A stretch of DNA of 55,404 nt from positions 1-55,404 of the forward strand of contig JAAELQ010000135.1 of NCBI GenBank assembly GCA_024226515.1, read 5' to 3'. This document shows, in pieces, positions 1-8,391 of the stretch; positions within the stretch are counted from its first letter, which is position 1, and every line of letters begins with the position of its first letter. A program made the position numbers and the translations under genes. The notes under the pieces were generated by a model. That model saw nothing but the letters and a program-made list of their open reading frames with translations, searched no databases and was not told the DNA's origin. Source of the DNA: a bacterium. Its GTDB lineage: Bacteria; Acidobacteriota; Polarisedimenticolia; Polarisedimenticolales; Polarisedimenticolaceae.

Positions 1-14
1 GATCCGGGAAGACC

Positions 15-90
15 AGGACCAAACGGAACGATGGCCGTCTGCGGCCGTCGTGGAGTGCGGTAGCGGGGGTCCGGGGGCAGAAGCCCCCGG
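15..90 (+). repeat. Structured dispersed repeat, copy A
   Basis: A 76-bp element with one mismatch to 13088-13163 and recognisably the same as the reverse complement of 12883-12958. It holds two hairpins. The first is a 10-bp stem at 28-37/42-51 with loop TCTG and one T.G wobble. The second is an 8-bp GC stem at 71-78/83-90 with loop AGAA. Weaker similarity to copy B runs left to the window edge (10 of 14 bases), so the element may begin outside the window. It lies 9 bp beyond the stop of the minus-strand GATase gene. There is no T-tract after the second hairpin, so it is not a standard terminator. Confidence 0.85.
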
Positions 91-98
91 TCAAGGAA

Positions 99-767
99 TC
101 AGGAAAGAACCAACCGCCGAAAAGCAGCGAGCACCCGCTCCGATTCCTCCCGCAACCTCGAGTCGATCTCGGAAGCGGCGATCCCGTTCCGCTCGGCGAA
201 CTCGTCGCGCGCCTCGGGATGAAACTGGAACGAGAACAGCGGCAGCCGCTCGTGCTCCAGCCCGTCGATCTCGACCGGGCCGCGGTGCGCGGTGACGCGA
301 TACCCCGCGGGAAGCTCCTTGACCTCTTCGCGGTGGCTCACGACGACGCGCAGGTCGTGGGCCCCGGGCAACAGCCGCCCGCCCTCGAGGCGGGACTGCT
401 CGACGCCGACGGTCTTGGCGCGATCCTCGGCCAGGAAGCCGACCGGCGCTCCGCCCAGGTGCGCCAGCAGCTGATGGCCGAAGCAGATGCCCAGCAGCGG
501 CACACGCACCTCGCCGGAGATCACGGGCGCCAGCCAGTCGGACAGCGGCGCGATCCACGACTCGTCGTCGTAGACCGAGCACGCCGATCCCATCACGACG
601 ATGCCGTCGGTCTCGTGATCGGTCGTCGCGTCCGGGCCACTGCCCGGTTCGAGGACCGGGCGCAGCACGCGCGACTCACCGGGCCAGTCGCGCAGGATCT
701 CGTCGACGCCTTGATCCTCGGGGTTGAACTTGGACGGGTCGACGACCCACAGTCTCTTGCGCGACAC
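99..767 (-). CDS. Class I glutamine amidotransferase-like protein
   Basis: 222 residues forming one class I GATase domain. The nucleophile elbow GICFGHQ puts the catalytic Cys at 95. The FQFHPEA motif supplies His183 and Glu185, so the Cys-His-Glu triad is complete. The domain normally releases ammonia from glutamine for a synthetase partner, but no synthetase domain is fused. It resembles stand-alone GMP synthase-like GATases, whose substrates are mostly unknown and may include gamma-glutamyl compounds. The start is GTG. The gene begins 4 nt after the stop of mpl and is probably co-transcribed with it. A role in peptidoglycan metabolism is inferred from that position only. Confidence 0.8.
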   Translation of the reverse strand: MSRKRLWVVDPSKFNPEDQGVDEILRDWPGESRVLRPVLEPGSGPDATTDHETDGIVVMGSACSVYDDESWIAPLSDWLAPVISGEVRVPLLGICFGHQLLAHLGGAPVGFLAEDRAKTVGVEQSRLEGGRLLPGAHDLRVVVSHREEVKELPAGYRVTAHRGPVEIDGLEHERLPLFSFQFHPEARDEFAERNGIAASEIDSRLREESERVLAAFRRLVLS

Positions 768-771
768 GGCC

Positions 772-2208
772 TCAGGCCACCGGCGAGCTGCCCTGGGCGC
801 GCGATGCGGCGCGGCCCTCGAGCGCCTCCAGCAACCGGCCGTGCAGCCCCTCGAAGCCGCCGTTGGACATCACGACCACGACCGCTCCCGGGTCCACCTG
901 CTCGCGCAGGTGGTCGAGGATCGCCTCGACGTCCGGCAGGTGCACCGCCCGGCTGCCGAGTCCGGCCACGTCGGCCACGAGGCGCTCGGGATCGAGCCGC
1001 TCGCCGTCCGGGATCGCGTCCGCGGCGTAGACGCCGGCCACCACGGTGCGGTCCGCCGCCTCGAACGCCTCGGGCAGGCGGTCCTGGAAGATGTTGCGTC
1101 GCATCGACCACGAGCGCGGCTCGAACACGGCCCACACGTCGCGGCCATCGAAGCGCCTGCGCACCGCGGTCAGCGTCTCGCGGATCGCCGTCGGGTGATG
1201 CGCGAAGTCGTCGAACACGCGGACGTCGTCGGCGACCCCGCGCAGCTCGAGCCGGCGGCGCACGCCACGAAACGCGGCGAGGCCCGCCCCGATCTCGTCG
1301 CCGGACAGACCCTGCTCGTGCGCGGCGGCGGTCACCGCGAGCGCGTTGCGCACGTTGTGCATCCCGGAGAGCACGAGGCGCGTCGAGAACAGCGTCTCGC
1401 CGTCGCGCGTCACGCGGAAGGTCGTGCCCTCGGCGGTCTCTTCGATCTCGTCGGCGCGCCAGATGCCGGCGTCACTGCCGTAGCCCTCGACCCGACACAG
1501 CGCGTCCGCCGTCACCTCGCGCGTGATCGAGCTCTCCTCGTGCCGCACGATCAGGCCGCGTCCCGGGACGAGCAGGACCAGGCGCTTGAACGCCTGCTTG
1601 ACCTGATCGAGGTCGCGATAGATGTCGGCGTGGTCGAACTCGACCGTCCCGATCAGCGCGGTGTCCGGCCGGTAGTGCATGAACTTCGGCCCCTTGTCGA
1701 AGAAGGCCGTGTCGTACTCGTCGCCCTCGATGACGAAGGCCGGGCCGCTCCCCACGCGGTACGGCAGCTCGAAGTTGAGCGGAGATCCGCCGATCAGGAA
1801 CCCGGGGTCGCGCCCCGCATGATCCAGCACGCAGGCCAGCATCGACGCGGTCGTCGTCTTGCCGTGCGTGCCGGCGACGACGATCGAATGCCGCGTCCGG
1901 AGAAAGCGCCGCGCCAGCAGCCGCGGCATGGACGTGTACTCCATGTCGAGGTCGAGAACGGCTTCCAGCTCGGGGTTGCCGCGGGCGATCGCGTTGCCCA
2001 CGACGATGAGATCCGGATGCGGGTCGACGTTCTGCGGGTCGAAGCCCTCGCGAACCTCGAGCCCCATGGTCTCGAGCAGCGTCGAGGTCGGCGGGTAGAG
2101 CGCCCCGTCGGACCCCGTGACGCGGCAGCCGCTCTCGTGGAGCAGGCCGGCCAGCGCGGTCATTCCCGTGCCGCCGATGCCGATCAGATGAACGTGTTCG
2201 CGCGCCAT
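772..2208 (-). CDS. mpl: UDP-N-acetylmuramate:tripeptide ligase (Mpl)
   Basis: 478 residues of the Mur ligase family. The N-terminal Rossmann region has IGIGGTGM (about 9-16), followed by the Mpl-typical LYPPTSTLLE and GNAIARGNP segments. The ATP loop GTHGKTTT is at 113-120, and the central and C-terminal ligase domains follow. Mpl joins recycled L-Ala-gamma-D-Glu-meso-Dap to UDP-MurNAc in the cytoplasm, returning murein tripeptide to cell-wall synthesis. MurC is the main alternative, but the YPP/GNAIARGNP segments favour Mpl. The gene is followed directly by the GATase-like gene. A possible -10 TAGACT lies 9 nt before the ATG. Confidence 0.9.
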   Translation of the reverse strand: MAREHVHLIGIGGTGMTALAGLLHESGCRVTGSDGALYPPTSTLLETMGLEVREGFDPQNVDPHPDLIVVGNAIARGNPELEAVLDLDMEYTSMPRLLARRFLRTRHSIVVAGTHGKTTTASMLACVLDHAGRDPGFLIGGSPLNFELPYRVGSGPAFVIEGDEYDTAFFDKGPKFMHYRPDTALIGTVEFDHADIYRDLDQVKQAFKRLVLLVPGRGLIVRHEESSITREVTADALCRVEGYGSDAGIWRADEIEETAEGTTFRVTRDGETLFSTRLVLSGMHNVRNALAVTAAAHEQGLSGDEIGAGLAAFRGVRRRLELRGVADDVRVFDDFAHHPTAIRETLTAVRRRFDGRDVWAVFEPRSWSMRRNIFQDRLPEAFEAADRTVVAGVYAADAIPDGERLDPERLVADVAGLGSRAVHLPDVEAILDHLREQVDPGAVVVVMSNGGFEGLHGRLLEALEGRAASRAQGSSPVA

Positions 2209-2273
2209 GCCACACCGAGTCTAACGTCCCGGGGCCCCGGGCGGCCAATCGGGCCGGCGCGCGGCGCGAATCT

Positions 2274-3242
2274 TCAGATGATCTTGATCTCGTGCCCGGC
2301 GGTCTGGAGGTGCAGGTCGGCCAGGCGCCGGCCGCTGCCCGGGCGCACGATCGACAGCAGCCGCTCGTGGCGCATCAGCTCGCGGACGCGCGGCAAGATC
2401 GCCTCGGCGGCCTCCTCGCCGGCCTTGATGCAGCGCTCGAACGCCCCGAAATCGGCCCAGTGCACGTCGCCCACCGCGGGCGAGACGACCACGTCGGCCA
2501 TCCGGCGCTGGAAGGCGACCAGCGTGGCGTCCTTGATCGCGTTGGCGCGCAGCATGATGTCCACACCGCGGGTGAACTCGCGCGTGTCCTCGAGGTCGGC
2601 GCAGATGTCCACCGCGATCACCGCGTCGGCCCCCATCAGGAACGCCGGCAGGACCGGGATCTTGTCCACCCAGCCGCCGTCGATCAGCGTCTTGTCGTTG
2701 GTCTGGACCGGGGGCAGGATTCCGGGAATCGCCGAGCTCGCCGCGACGGCCCGGCGCAGGTTGCCGGAGCGGATCAGCACCTCGTTGCCGGACTCGATGT
2801 CCAGCGCGACGGCGCCGAACGGCACGCCCAGCGCGTCCATCTCGACCTCGGGCACGATCGCCTCGAGACTGTCGGCGAAGTGCTCGGCCGACAGGAACGA
2901 CGGGCGCAGGTTCGAGACGCCGAAGAAGATCCCCTTGCGGATCAGGTTGGTGACCGAGAACAGCACACCTCCGCGCTGCTCCTTCGTCTCCTTGAGGAAC
3001 GACAGGCGGTTCTTCTTGAACTCCTCGCTGGTCAGCACGTTGCGCACCTGCTGTTCCAGCGTGTCCGGGTCGCGGAACGCGGCGTAAGCCGCTCCGATGA
3101 TCGCGCCCATGCTCGTGCCGGCGATCAGGTCGATGGGAATCTGCTCGCGATGGAACACGCGCAGTACGCCGACATGCGCCATCCCGCGTGCGGCTCCTCC
3201 GCCGAGCGCGAGACCCATCTTGTATCGCAACGAATGGCGCAT
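2274..3242 (-). CDS. Patatin-like phospholipase (RssA-like)
   Basis: 322 residues. The oxyanion-hole motif GGGAARG is at 14-20, the nucleophile elbow GTSMG has Ser44, and the DGG motif has Asp188, so the Ser-Asp dyad is complete. Patatin-family proteins hydrolyse acyl esters of phospholipids or related lipids; no signal peptide is visible, so this one is probably cytoplasmic or membrane-associated. Its ATG overlaps the stop of the upstream secreted protein by one base (TGATG), suggesting translational coupling. An in-frame ATG at codon 9, just before the GLALGGG strand, is an alternative start. The true lipid substrate is unknown. Confidence 0.85.
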   Translation of the reverse strand: MRHSLRYKMGLALGGGAARGMAHVGVLRVFHREQIPIDLIAGTSMGAIIGAAYAAFRDPDTLEQQVRNVLTSEEFKKNRLSFLKETKEQRGGVLFSVTNLIRKGIFFGVSNLRPSFLSAEHFADSLEAIVPEVEMDALGVPFGAVALDIESGNEVLIRSGNLRRAVAASSAIPGILPPVQTNDKTLIDGGWVDKIPVLPAFLMGADAVIAVDICADLEDTREFTRGVDIMLRANAIKDATLVAFQRRMADVVVSPAVGDVHWADFGAFERCIKAGEEAAEAILPRVRELMRHERLLSIVRPGSGRRLADLHLQTAGHEIKII

Positions 3243-3910
3243 CAGAACATCCAGGTCACTTCGACCGTCTCCGCCGACCCCTCGACGACGTCCACCGCGG
3301 CGACCGCCCAGCCCGCGGGGCAGTCACCCGCCGGAGCAGACTCGACCAACGACCACTCGAGTGTCAAGCGTTCGAGCACGTCGAGGCTGAACTCCCCGGC
3401 CCCGTGCGGGACCTGCAACGGCAACACGCTCCCCGGCGGAGAGCCGCTGAAGTAGAAGGTGGTTCCGGGCGGGAGACGGGACAAGTCCACCTGCGAGTAG
3501 CCGAACCGCAGGTGCATCGGAATGCGCAGGCCGCCCTCGCCCGCCTGCTCGGTCAGCCCCAGCGTGTAGAACGTCCCGCGGCCCAGCGAGAACAGCTTCG
3601 TCGCCAGAATGCCGCTGTCCTCCAGCGCGATGAAGCCGGCGTCCCGCCCCTCGAGGTACAGCTCGTAGTGCGCTGCGGCCCAGGCCTCGAAGCCGGCGCG
3701 ACGCGCCTCCGGGTCCGCCCCCAGCTCGCCCGAGGTCGCCGCCCCCGCCGACAGGCAGAACAGCCGGTCGAGATCCTCCGCCTGCACCGCCTCGAGATAC
3801 GGCAGGATCGCCTCCTGCGCCGTCCTCCGGCCCGGATCGCACGACAGCGAGGCCACGCACACGAGAAAGCACAGGCCCACGATCGTGGGGGTTCTTCGCG
3901 GCACGCCCAT
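3242..3910 (-). CDS. Predicted exported hypothetical protein
   Basis: 222 residues from the ATG chosen at 3910. The frame stays open 16 codons further upstream, but this start gives a clean export signal: a basic MGVPRR then a hydrophobic run ending in a Cys near residue 24. The Cys context (SLSC) is not a standard lipobox, so either a lipoprotein or a cleaved secreted protein is possible. The rest is soluble-looking with no domain I recognise; the segment after the Cys (EAILPYLEAVQAEDLDRLF) resembles the start of small periplasmic NTF2-like domains, a weak guess. It is coupled to the patatin gene through TGATG. Confidence 0.65.
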   Translation of the reverse strand: MGVPRRTPTIVGLCFLVCVASLSCDPGRRTAQEAILPYLEAVQAEDLDRLFCLSAGAATSGELGADPEARRAGFEAWAAAHYELYLEGRDAGFIALEDSGILATKLFSLGRGTFYTLGLTEQAGEGGLRIPMHLRFGYSQVDLSRLPPGTTFYFSGSPPGSVLPLQVPHGAGEFSLDVLERLTLEWSLVESAPAGDCPAGWAVAAVDVVEGSAETVEVTWMF

Positions 3911-3965
3911 CGCCCCATCTTGGCAGCGGCTCCCGGCGCAGACAAGTCGAGGGCCCATTTAGCGG

Positions 3966-3995
3966 TTGACACCGGCTCGGATCGACTCCTAGCCT
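3966..3995 (+). promoter_or_regulatory. Predicted sigma70-type promoter of pcm
   Basis: A perfect -35 TTGACA (3966-3971) is followed after 18 bp by TAGCCT (3990-3995). Transcription would start about 3 nt before the ATG at 4005. No Shine-Dalgarno sequence precedes that ATG, so the message may be almost leaderless. Confidence 0.5.
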
Positions 3996-4004
3996 GGACA
4001 CTTC

Positions 4005-4667
4005 ATGAGTGCGCCCGGCGAAGTCGACAGCGAACGCTACGCGGCCGCGCGAGCCGAGATGGTGCGGCGCCAGATCGAGGCCCGTGGGGTACGAAACGCG
4101 GGCGTGCTGGCGGCGATGCGCGACGTTCCGCGCCACGCGTTCGTTCCGCCGACCGCCCGCCGCCAGGCCCACGTCGACGGTCCGCTCGCCATCGGCCACG
4201 GCCAGACGATCTCGCAGCCCTACATCGTGGCCCTCATGACCGAGCTGTTGAACCCGACGGCGGCGATGCGCGTCCTCGAGATCGGCACCGGCTCCGGCTA
4301 TCAGACGGCGGTCCTGTCGCGTTGCGTGGCCCGGGTGTACAGCGTCGAGATCGTGCCCGGCCTGGCGCGCGACGCCGCGCGGCGCCTCGAGCGGCTGGGC
4401 TGCGACAACGTGGAGACGCGCGAGGTGGACGGGACCGACGGTTGGCCCGAGGCGGCACCGTTCGACGGGATCCTCGTCACCGCGGCCCCGCAGCGCATCC
4501 CCCCGGCGCTGGTCGAGCAGCTGGCCGACGGCGGCCGCCTGGTGATCCCCGTGGGCTCGATCGGCCAGGAGCTGATCGTCGTCACGCGGACGGCCGACGG
4601 CAGCGAGAGCCGCAGCGTGACGCCCGTGCGCTTCGTGCCCATGACCGGAGACGCCGAGCGGCTATAA
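4005..4667 (+). CDS. pcm: Protein-L-isoaspartate O-methyltransferase
   Basis: 220 residues, normal for bacterial Pcm. It uses S-adenosylmethionine to methylate L-isoaspartyl residues that form when Asn and Asp age, starting their repair in the cytoplasm. Visible family marks are MVRRQIEARGV (19-29), the substrate-side HGQTISQPY (65-73), and SAM motif I LEIGTGSGYQ (91-100). The start at 4005 keeps the usual N-terminal helix. The stop codon lies inside the -10 box of the proS promoter. It may share transcripts with proS. Confidence 0.95.
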   Translation: MSAPGEVDSERYAAARAEMVRRQIEARGVRNAGVLAAMRDVPRHAFVPPTARRQAHVDGPLAIGHGQTISQPYIVALMTELLNPTAAMRVLEIGTGSGYQTAVLSRCVARVYSVEIVPGLARDAARRLERLGCDNVETREVDGTDGWPEAAPFDGILVTAAPQRIPPALVEQLADGGRLVIPVGSIGQELIVVTRTADGSESRSVTPVRFVPMTGDAERL

Positions 4668-4668
4668 T
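4641..4668 (+). promoter_or_regulatory. Predicted promoter of proS inside the pcm end
   Basis: A consensus -10 TATAAT (4663-4668) is preceded after 16 bp by ATGACC (4641-4646, four of six matches to the -35 consensus). The TAA stop of pcm (4665-4667) is part of the -10 box. Transcription would start near 4675, giving a leader of about 29 nt with an AAGGA ribosome-binding site before the proS ATG. Confidence 0.55.
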
Positions 4669-4703
4669 GCCGGCTTTGCCGTTCCCGACGTGGAAGGACC
4701 GAC

Positions 4704-6185
4704 ATGGCCAAGCTGATCACTCCGCGCGGCGAGGACTACTCCCGCTGGTACACCGATCTCGTCACCCAGGGCAAGCTGGCGGACTACTCGCCGGTGCGCG
4801 GGTGCATGGTCATCCGGCCCCACGGCTACGCCCTGTGGGAGAACATGCAGCAGGTGCTCGACGGGATGTTCAAGGCGACGGGGCACCAGAACGCCTACTT
4901 CCCGCTGTTCATCCCGAAGTCGTTCCTGGCCAAGGAGGCCGAGCACGTCGACGGCTTCGCGAAGGAATGCGCCATCGTCACCCACTCGCGGCTGAAGGCC
5001 ACCGAGGTCGACGGCAAGACGACGCTGATCCCGGATCCGGAGAGCGCGCTCGAGGAAGAGCTCGTCATCCGACCGACCTCCGAGACGATCATCTACTCCA
5101 TGTTCGCCAAGTGGGTCCAGTCCCACCGCGACCTGCCGCTGCTGATCAACCAGTGGGCCAACGTCGTGCGCTGGGAGATGCGCACGCGCCTGTTCCTGCG
5201 CACGATGGAGTTCCTGTGGCAGGAGGGGCACACCGCGCACGCCACGTACGACGAGGCCGAGGAAGAGACGCAGCGCATGCTACAGGTCTATGCGACGTTC
5301 GCCGAAGAGCACATGGCCGTCCCGGTCGTCTGCGGCGTCAAGTCCGAGAGCGAGAAGTTCGCCGGCGCCAAGCACACGCTGTGCATCGAGGCGCTGATGC
5401 AGGACAGGCGTGCCCTGCAGGCCGGCACCTCGCACAACCTCGGTCAGAACTTCGCCAAGGCCTTCGACCTCAAGTACCAGAACGAGAACGGCGAATGGGA
5501 ACACGCCTGGAACACCTCGTGGGGCGTCTCGACGCGCCTCGTCGGTGCGCTGATCATGACCCACAGCGACGACAACGGCCTCGTCCTGCCGCCGCGCCTC
5601 GCGCCGCTGCAGGTCGTCGTCGTCCCGATCTGGAAAGGCAAGGACCCGCGCCAGGACATCCTCGAGGCCGCAGCCGCGGTCACCAAGGAGCTCACGGACG
5701 CCGGCGTACGCGTCAAGCTCGACGACCGCGACAACGTCAACCCGGGCTTCAAGTTCCACGAGTGGGAGCTACAAGGTGTTCCGCTACGCGTCGAGCTCGG
5801 GCCGAAGGACCTCGAGAAGAACTCCGTCGTCTGCGTCTCGCGCATCGACCGCAACAAGACCTTCGTCGGCCGCGACGAGCTCGCCGCGCGCGTGCCGGAG
5901 CTGCTGCAGTCCATCCAGGACGGCATGCTCGCCACGGCCCGCGAGTGGCGCGACGCCTCGACGTTCGACGTCGACACCTGGGACGACTTCCTCGGCCGCA
6001 TCGAGAAACCGGACGGCTTCCTCCTCTCCCACTGGTGCGGCAAGGCCGAGTGCGAGGCCCGCATCCAGGAAGAGACCAAGGCCACCATCCGCTGCCTGGC
6101 CTTCGATCAGCCGGACGAGTCCGGCTCCTGCGTCCGCTGCGGCGAGCCGTCCTCGAAGCGCGCTCACTTCGCCAAGGCCTACTAG
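4704..6185 (+). CDS. proS: Prolyl-tRNA synthetase, archaeal/eukaryotic type
   Basis: 493 residues. It charges tRNA-Pro with proline in the cytoplasm. The length, the class II motif RPTSE (123-127), the motif 2 region [23 protein letters not shown], and a C-terminal zinc-binding domain (WCGKAEC then CVRCG) ending in KAY identify the short archaeal/eukaryotic-like form. The longer bacterial form has an editing insertion, which is absent here. This form occurs in several bacterial phyla. The gene has its own predicted promoter and faces the NHL gene tail-to-tail with a 7-bp gap. Confidence 0.95.
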   Translation: MAKLITPRGEDYSRWYTDLVTQGKLADYSPVRGCMVIRPHGYALWENMQQVLDGMFKATGHQNAYFPLFIPKSFLAKEAEHVDGFAKECAIVTHSRLKATEVDGKTTLIPDPESALEEELVIRPTSETIIYSMFAKWVQSHRDLPLLINQWANVVRWEMRTRLFLRTMEFLWQEGHTAHATYDEAEEETQRMLQVYATFAEEHMAVPVVCGVKSESEKFAGAKHTLCIEALMQDRRALQAGTSHNLGQNFAKAFDLKYQNENGEWEHAWNTSWGVSTRLVGALIMTHSDDNGLVLPPRLAPLQVVVVPIWKGKDPRQDILEAAAAVTKELTDAGVRVKLDDRDNVNPGFKFHEWELQGVPLRVELGPKDLEKNSVVCVSRIDRNKTFVGRDELAARVPELLQSIQDGMLATAREWRDASTFDVDTWDDFLGRIEKPDGFLLSHWCGKAECEARIQEETKATIRCLAFDQPDESGSCVRCGEPSSKRAHFAKAY

Positions 6186-6192
6186 CGAAGCC

Positions 6193-7611
6193 TCAGGGAC
6201 ACTCGCCGTACACTCGGATCAGGCACGGTGCGGTGCTGGCGGGGCGCTGCGTCCCGTCGCTTCGATTGCCGAGCGAACCTTCGTAGTCGGAGTTGTTCGG
6301 CGTGACCAGGAAGTAGGAACTGTCGGCGGGAGTCGCGATCGTGGCCTCGGCGAGCCCGCCGGTGTCGCAGACCAGCGGTGTGTGGCTCGAGAAGTCGCCG
6401 AGATCGCCCCGGTACACCGAGTAGCTCGTGTCCGTCGCGGCGCACGAAGATCCCCACGTCAGGCGCAGCGAGGACTCGTCGTGGCGAGTCACGATCAACG
6501 GAACACCCGGAGACGCCCCACCGTCAGGGACGCGGCCCGCCATCACCGACGGGCTGAGCTTGAAGACGAAGTGGTTCTCGTTCGATGCGACGTAGACGTT
6601 GCCTGACGTGTCGACGGCGATACCGAGCGCACGCATCAACGGACGCCCTGCGCCGTCGCCCGTACTGTCGATGATCTCGGTGACGGTTCCATCGGTGTCG
6701 ATTCTGAACGCGTTGCTGCTCGACGCACCCGTCACATAGACGTTGCCCACGATGTCGACCGTCAGGTGCTCGGGTTCCTCGAGGTCGTAGGTACCGCCCG
6801 GGCCTCCGTCGAGGATCTCGTCGATGGTCCCGTCGGGTCGGATCCGGAACACGTTGTCCGATATACTCCCCGTCACGTAGGCATTGCCGAGGTGATCGAC
6901 CGCGACACTCGAGGCCCACTCGAACGTGTTGCCCGCCTGATCCCCGGTCTCATCGATCAACAGTGTGACAGTTCCGTCGGTGGTCATCTTGTACGCACGG
7001 CTGCTCGAGCGACAGCTCACGTAGACCGTGTTCTCGTCATCCACGGCGACTCCCGACGGCAGCAAGCACGGATGGAACTGATCGCCTTCCGACGTCACCG
7101 TCCCGTCGGGAGCGACTCTGTGAATCGCTACGTTGGAGGCCGCCCAGACGTTCCCCGTACCGTCCACCGCGAGGTCGGACAGGCCGCCGAGAGGGATGCC
7201 TTCGCCGCCCCATGCGAAGATCACGATCTCCACGTCCCCGTTCGGGTCGACCCGGTAAACCCTGTCGGAAAGCGGGTAGTGTCCACCCACGTACACGACT
7301 CCGCCGGCGCCCGCGGCGATCGCCGTGAGATGTGGCGCACCCATCTCGTCAAAGATCTGCGTTATCAACCCGTAGGCCCCGATCCTGAACGCGGTGCGTG
7401 AAGCGAACGCACAGGCGAGCACGTTTCCGGACGCATCGACAGCCACGTCGGTGGGTTCCACGAAATCCCTGAATCCCACACAGGTACCCTCGTCACCGAT
7501 GATGCACTGTACGTCGTAAGAGATCTCGGCGAACAGCGGCAACGCGGTGCAAAACAGGAGACCCGCGGCGAAGATCGAGACAACCCGAGCTGACCGTGAC
7601 ACGTCGTTCAT
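6193..7611 (-). CDS. Secreted seven-bladed NHL-repeat beta-propeller protein
   Basis: 472 residues with a Sec signal peptide (about 1-28, ending LPLFA). Seven repeated strands are visible: PTDVAVDASGN, LTAIAAGAGG, LSDLAVDGTGN, PSGVAVDDEN, ASSVAVDHLGN, PEHLTVDIVGN and ALGIAVDTSGN. That matches a complete seven-bladed propeller of about 320 residues. A C-terminal domain of about 95 residues follows (LRLTW..., YFLVTPNNSDYEGSLG, CLIRVYGECP), which looks fibronectin-like. Such proteins are extracellular or periplasmic, and their ligands are unknown. It is preceded by a strong GGGGAGG ribosome-binding site and a predicted promoter. Confidence 0.85.
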   Translation of the reverse strand: MNDVSRSARVVSIFAAGLLFCTALPLFAEISYDVQCIIGDEGTCVGFRDFVEPTDVAVDASGNVLACAFASRTAFRIGAYGLITQIFDEMGAPHLTAIAAGAGGVVYVGGHYPLSDRVYRVDPNGDVEIVIFAWGGEGIPLGGLSDLAVDGTGNVWAASNVAIHRVAPDGTVTSEGDQFHPCLLPSGVAVDDENTVYVSCRSSSRAYKMTTDGTVTLLIDETGDQAGNTFEWASSVAVDHLGNAYVTGSISDNVFRIRPDGTIDEILDGGPGGTYDLEEPEHLTVDIVGNVYVTGASSSNAFRIDTDGTVTEIIDSTGDGAGRPLMRALGIAVDTSGNVYVASNENHFVFKLSPSVMAGRVPDGGASPGVPLIVTRHDESSLRLTWGSSCAATDTSYSVYRGDLGDFSSHTPLVCDTGGLAEATIATPADSSYFLVTPNNSDYEGSLGNRSDGTQRPASTAPCLIRVYGECP

Positions 7612-7628
7612 GGTGCGCCTCCCCTCGA

Positions 7629-7657
7629 ACCGTACGCCGAGGGTGACTCCGCGTCAA
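7629..7657 (-). promoter_or_regulatory. Predicted promoter of the NHL-repeat gene
   Basis: Read on the minus strand: TTGACG (7657-7652), 17 bp, TACGGT (7634-7629). The leader would be about 11 nt and consist almost entirely of the GGGGAGG ribosome-binding site. Confidence 0.4.
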
Positions 7658-7710
7658 CCACTCTCCAACGGGATCGAATCCGGGGACGAGACGGACGCGA
7701 CCCGCCGGCC

Positions 7711-8391
7711 CTACGACCGAGAGGAAAGACGCCGCGACAGAGACAGGAGGTAAAGCATGAGGAACAGGCCGAGGTAGAGTTCCTTCAGCTCGCCGACCGT
7801 GTCTTTCACGTCGATCGGAGGAGGCGAGCCCAGCCACTTGCCGACCTTCCACGGGAAGCTGACGAACAGCGCGCACAACGCGCTCGGCGTGCAGACGAGC
7901 GTCGGCCAGACGACGTGGATCGAGTCGGCGGGCGCGGGCGGAGCGTTGCGTCGCTTCAACGGAATGATGACGCCCCCGACGGCCGCGGCGATGGTGAACA
8001 GCAGGCGCGGCAACTTGTCGAACAGCGGCGACGTGTTGTGCAGGTTGGTCTCCTGCTGCCGGTTGATCTCGGACCAGCCCTCCGGCGTGCCGAAGCCGAA
8101 GAAGTGCTGGCCCCAGCTGATCTCCTCGCCCGCGTAGTAGATGCTGCCCAGCGTCATCAACACGACGAAGGCGAGGATCTTCGGGTCCTTCGGCCGCACG
8201 ACGACGAGCAGGCGCAAGGCGGCGACGATACCGACGACGATCGCGACGAACGTGACGTTCTCGATGATGCCCAGCTCGCCCAGGAAGGTCGGCCGGTACC
8301 AGTCTCGGCCGCCGAGCGCGATCAGCGGGATCGGCAGCAAGATCACCGGGACCCACAGCCAGAGCCAGGCGGGAAGCTCGCGTGGCTTCAA
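7711..8391 (-). CDS. Polytopic membrane protein with GEEISWGQ motif
   Basis: 226 residues with about six hydrophobic segments, beginning LWLWVPVILLPIPLIAL. Between segments sits the acidic motif AGEEISWGQHFFGFGTPEG (about 85-105). I know this signature from uncharacterised bacterial inner-membrane proteins; its conserved charged and aromatic residues suggest a catalytic or binding site. No function is established. The ATG overlaps the end of the Lon-like gene by 4 nt (ATGA), so the two are probably translated together. A link to membrane proteolysis is only a guess. Confidence 0.7.
   Translation of the reverse strand: MKPRELPAWLWLWVPVILLPIPLIALGGRDWYRPTFLGELGIIENVTFVAIVVGIVAALRLLVVVRPKDPKILAFVVLMTLGSIYYAGEEISWGQHFFGFGTPEGWSEINRQQETNLHNTSPLFDKLPRLLFTIAAAVGGVIIPLKRRNAPPAPADSIHVVWPTLVCTPSALCALFVSFPWKVGKWLGSPPPIDVKDTVGELKELYLGLFLMLYLLSLSRRLSSRS

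Noticed and set aside
50..295. Short frames starting MECGSGGPGA inside the repeats (also at 13123 and, on the minus strand, 12923)
   Set aside because: The shared first residues come only from the repeat DNA; the rest of each frame is unrelated, so no gene is supported.
724..3087. A 787-codon open frame on the plus strand
   Set aside because: It is antisense to Mpl and the patatin, has no domain, and such frames are common in high-GC coding DNA.
3188..6286. A 1032-codon plus-strand open frame
   Set aside because: It runs antisense to one real gene and in another frame through pcm and proS, which have clear family motifs.
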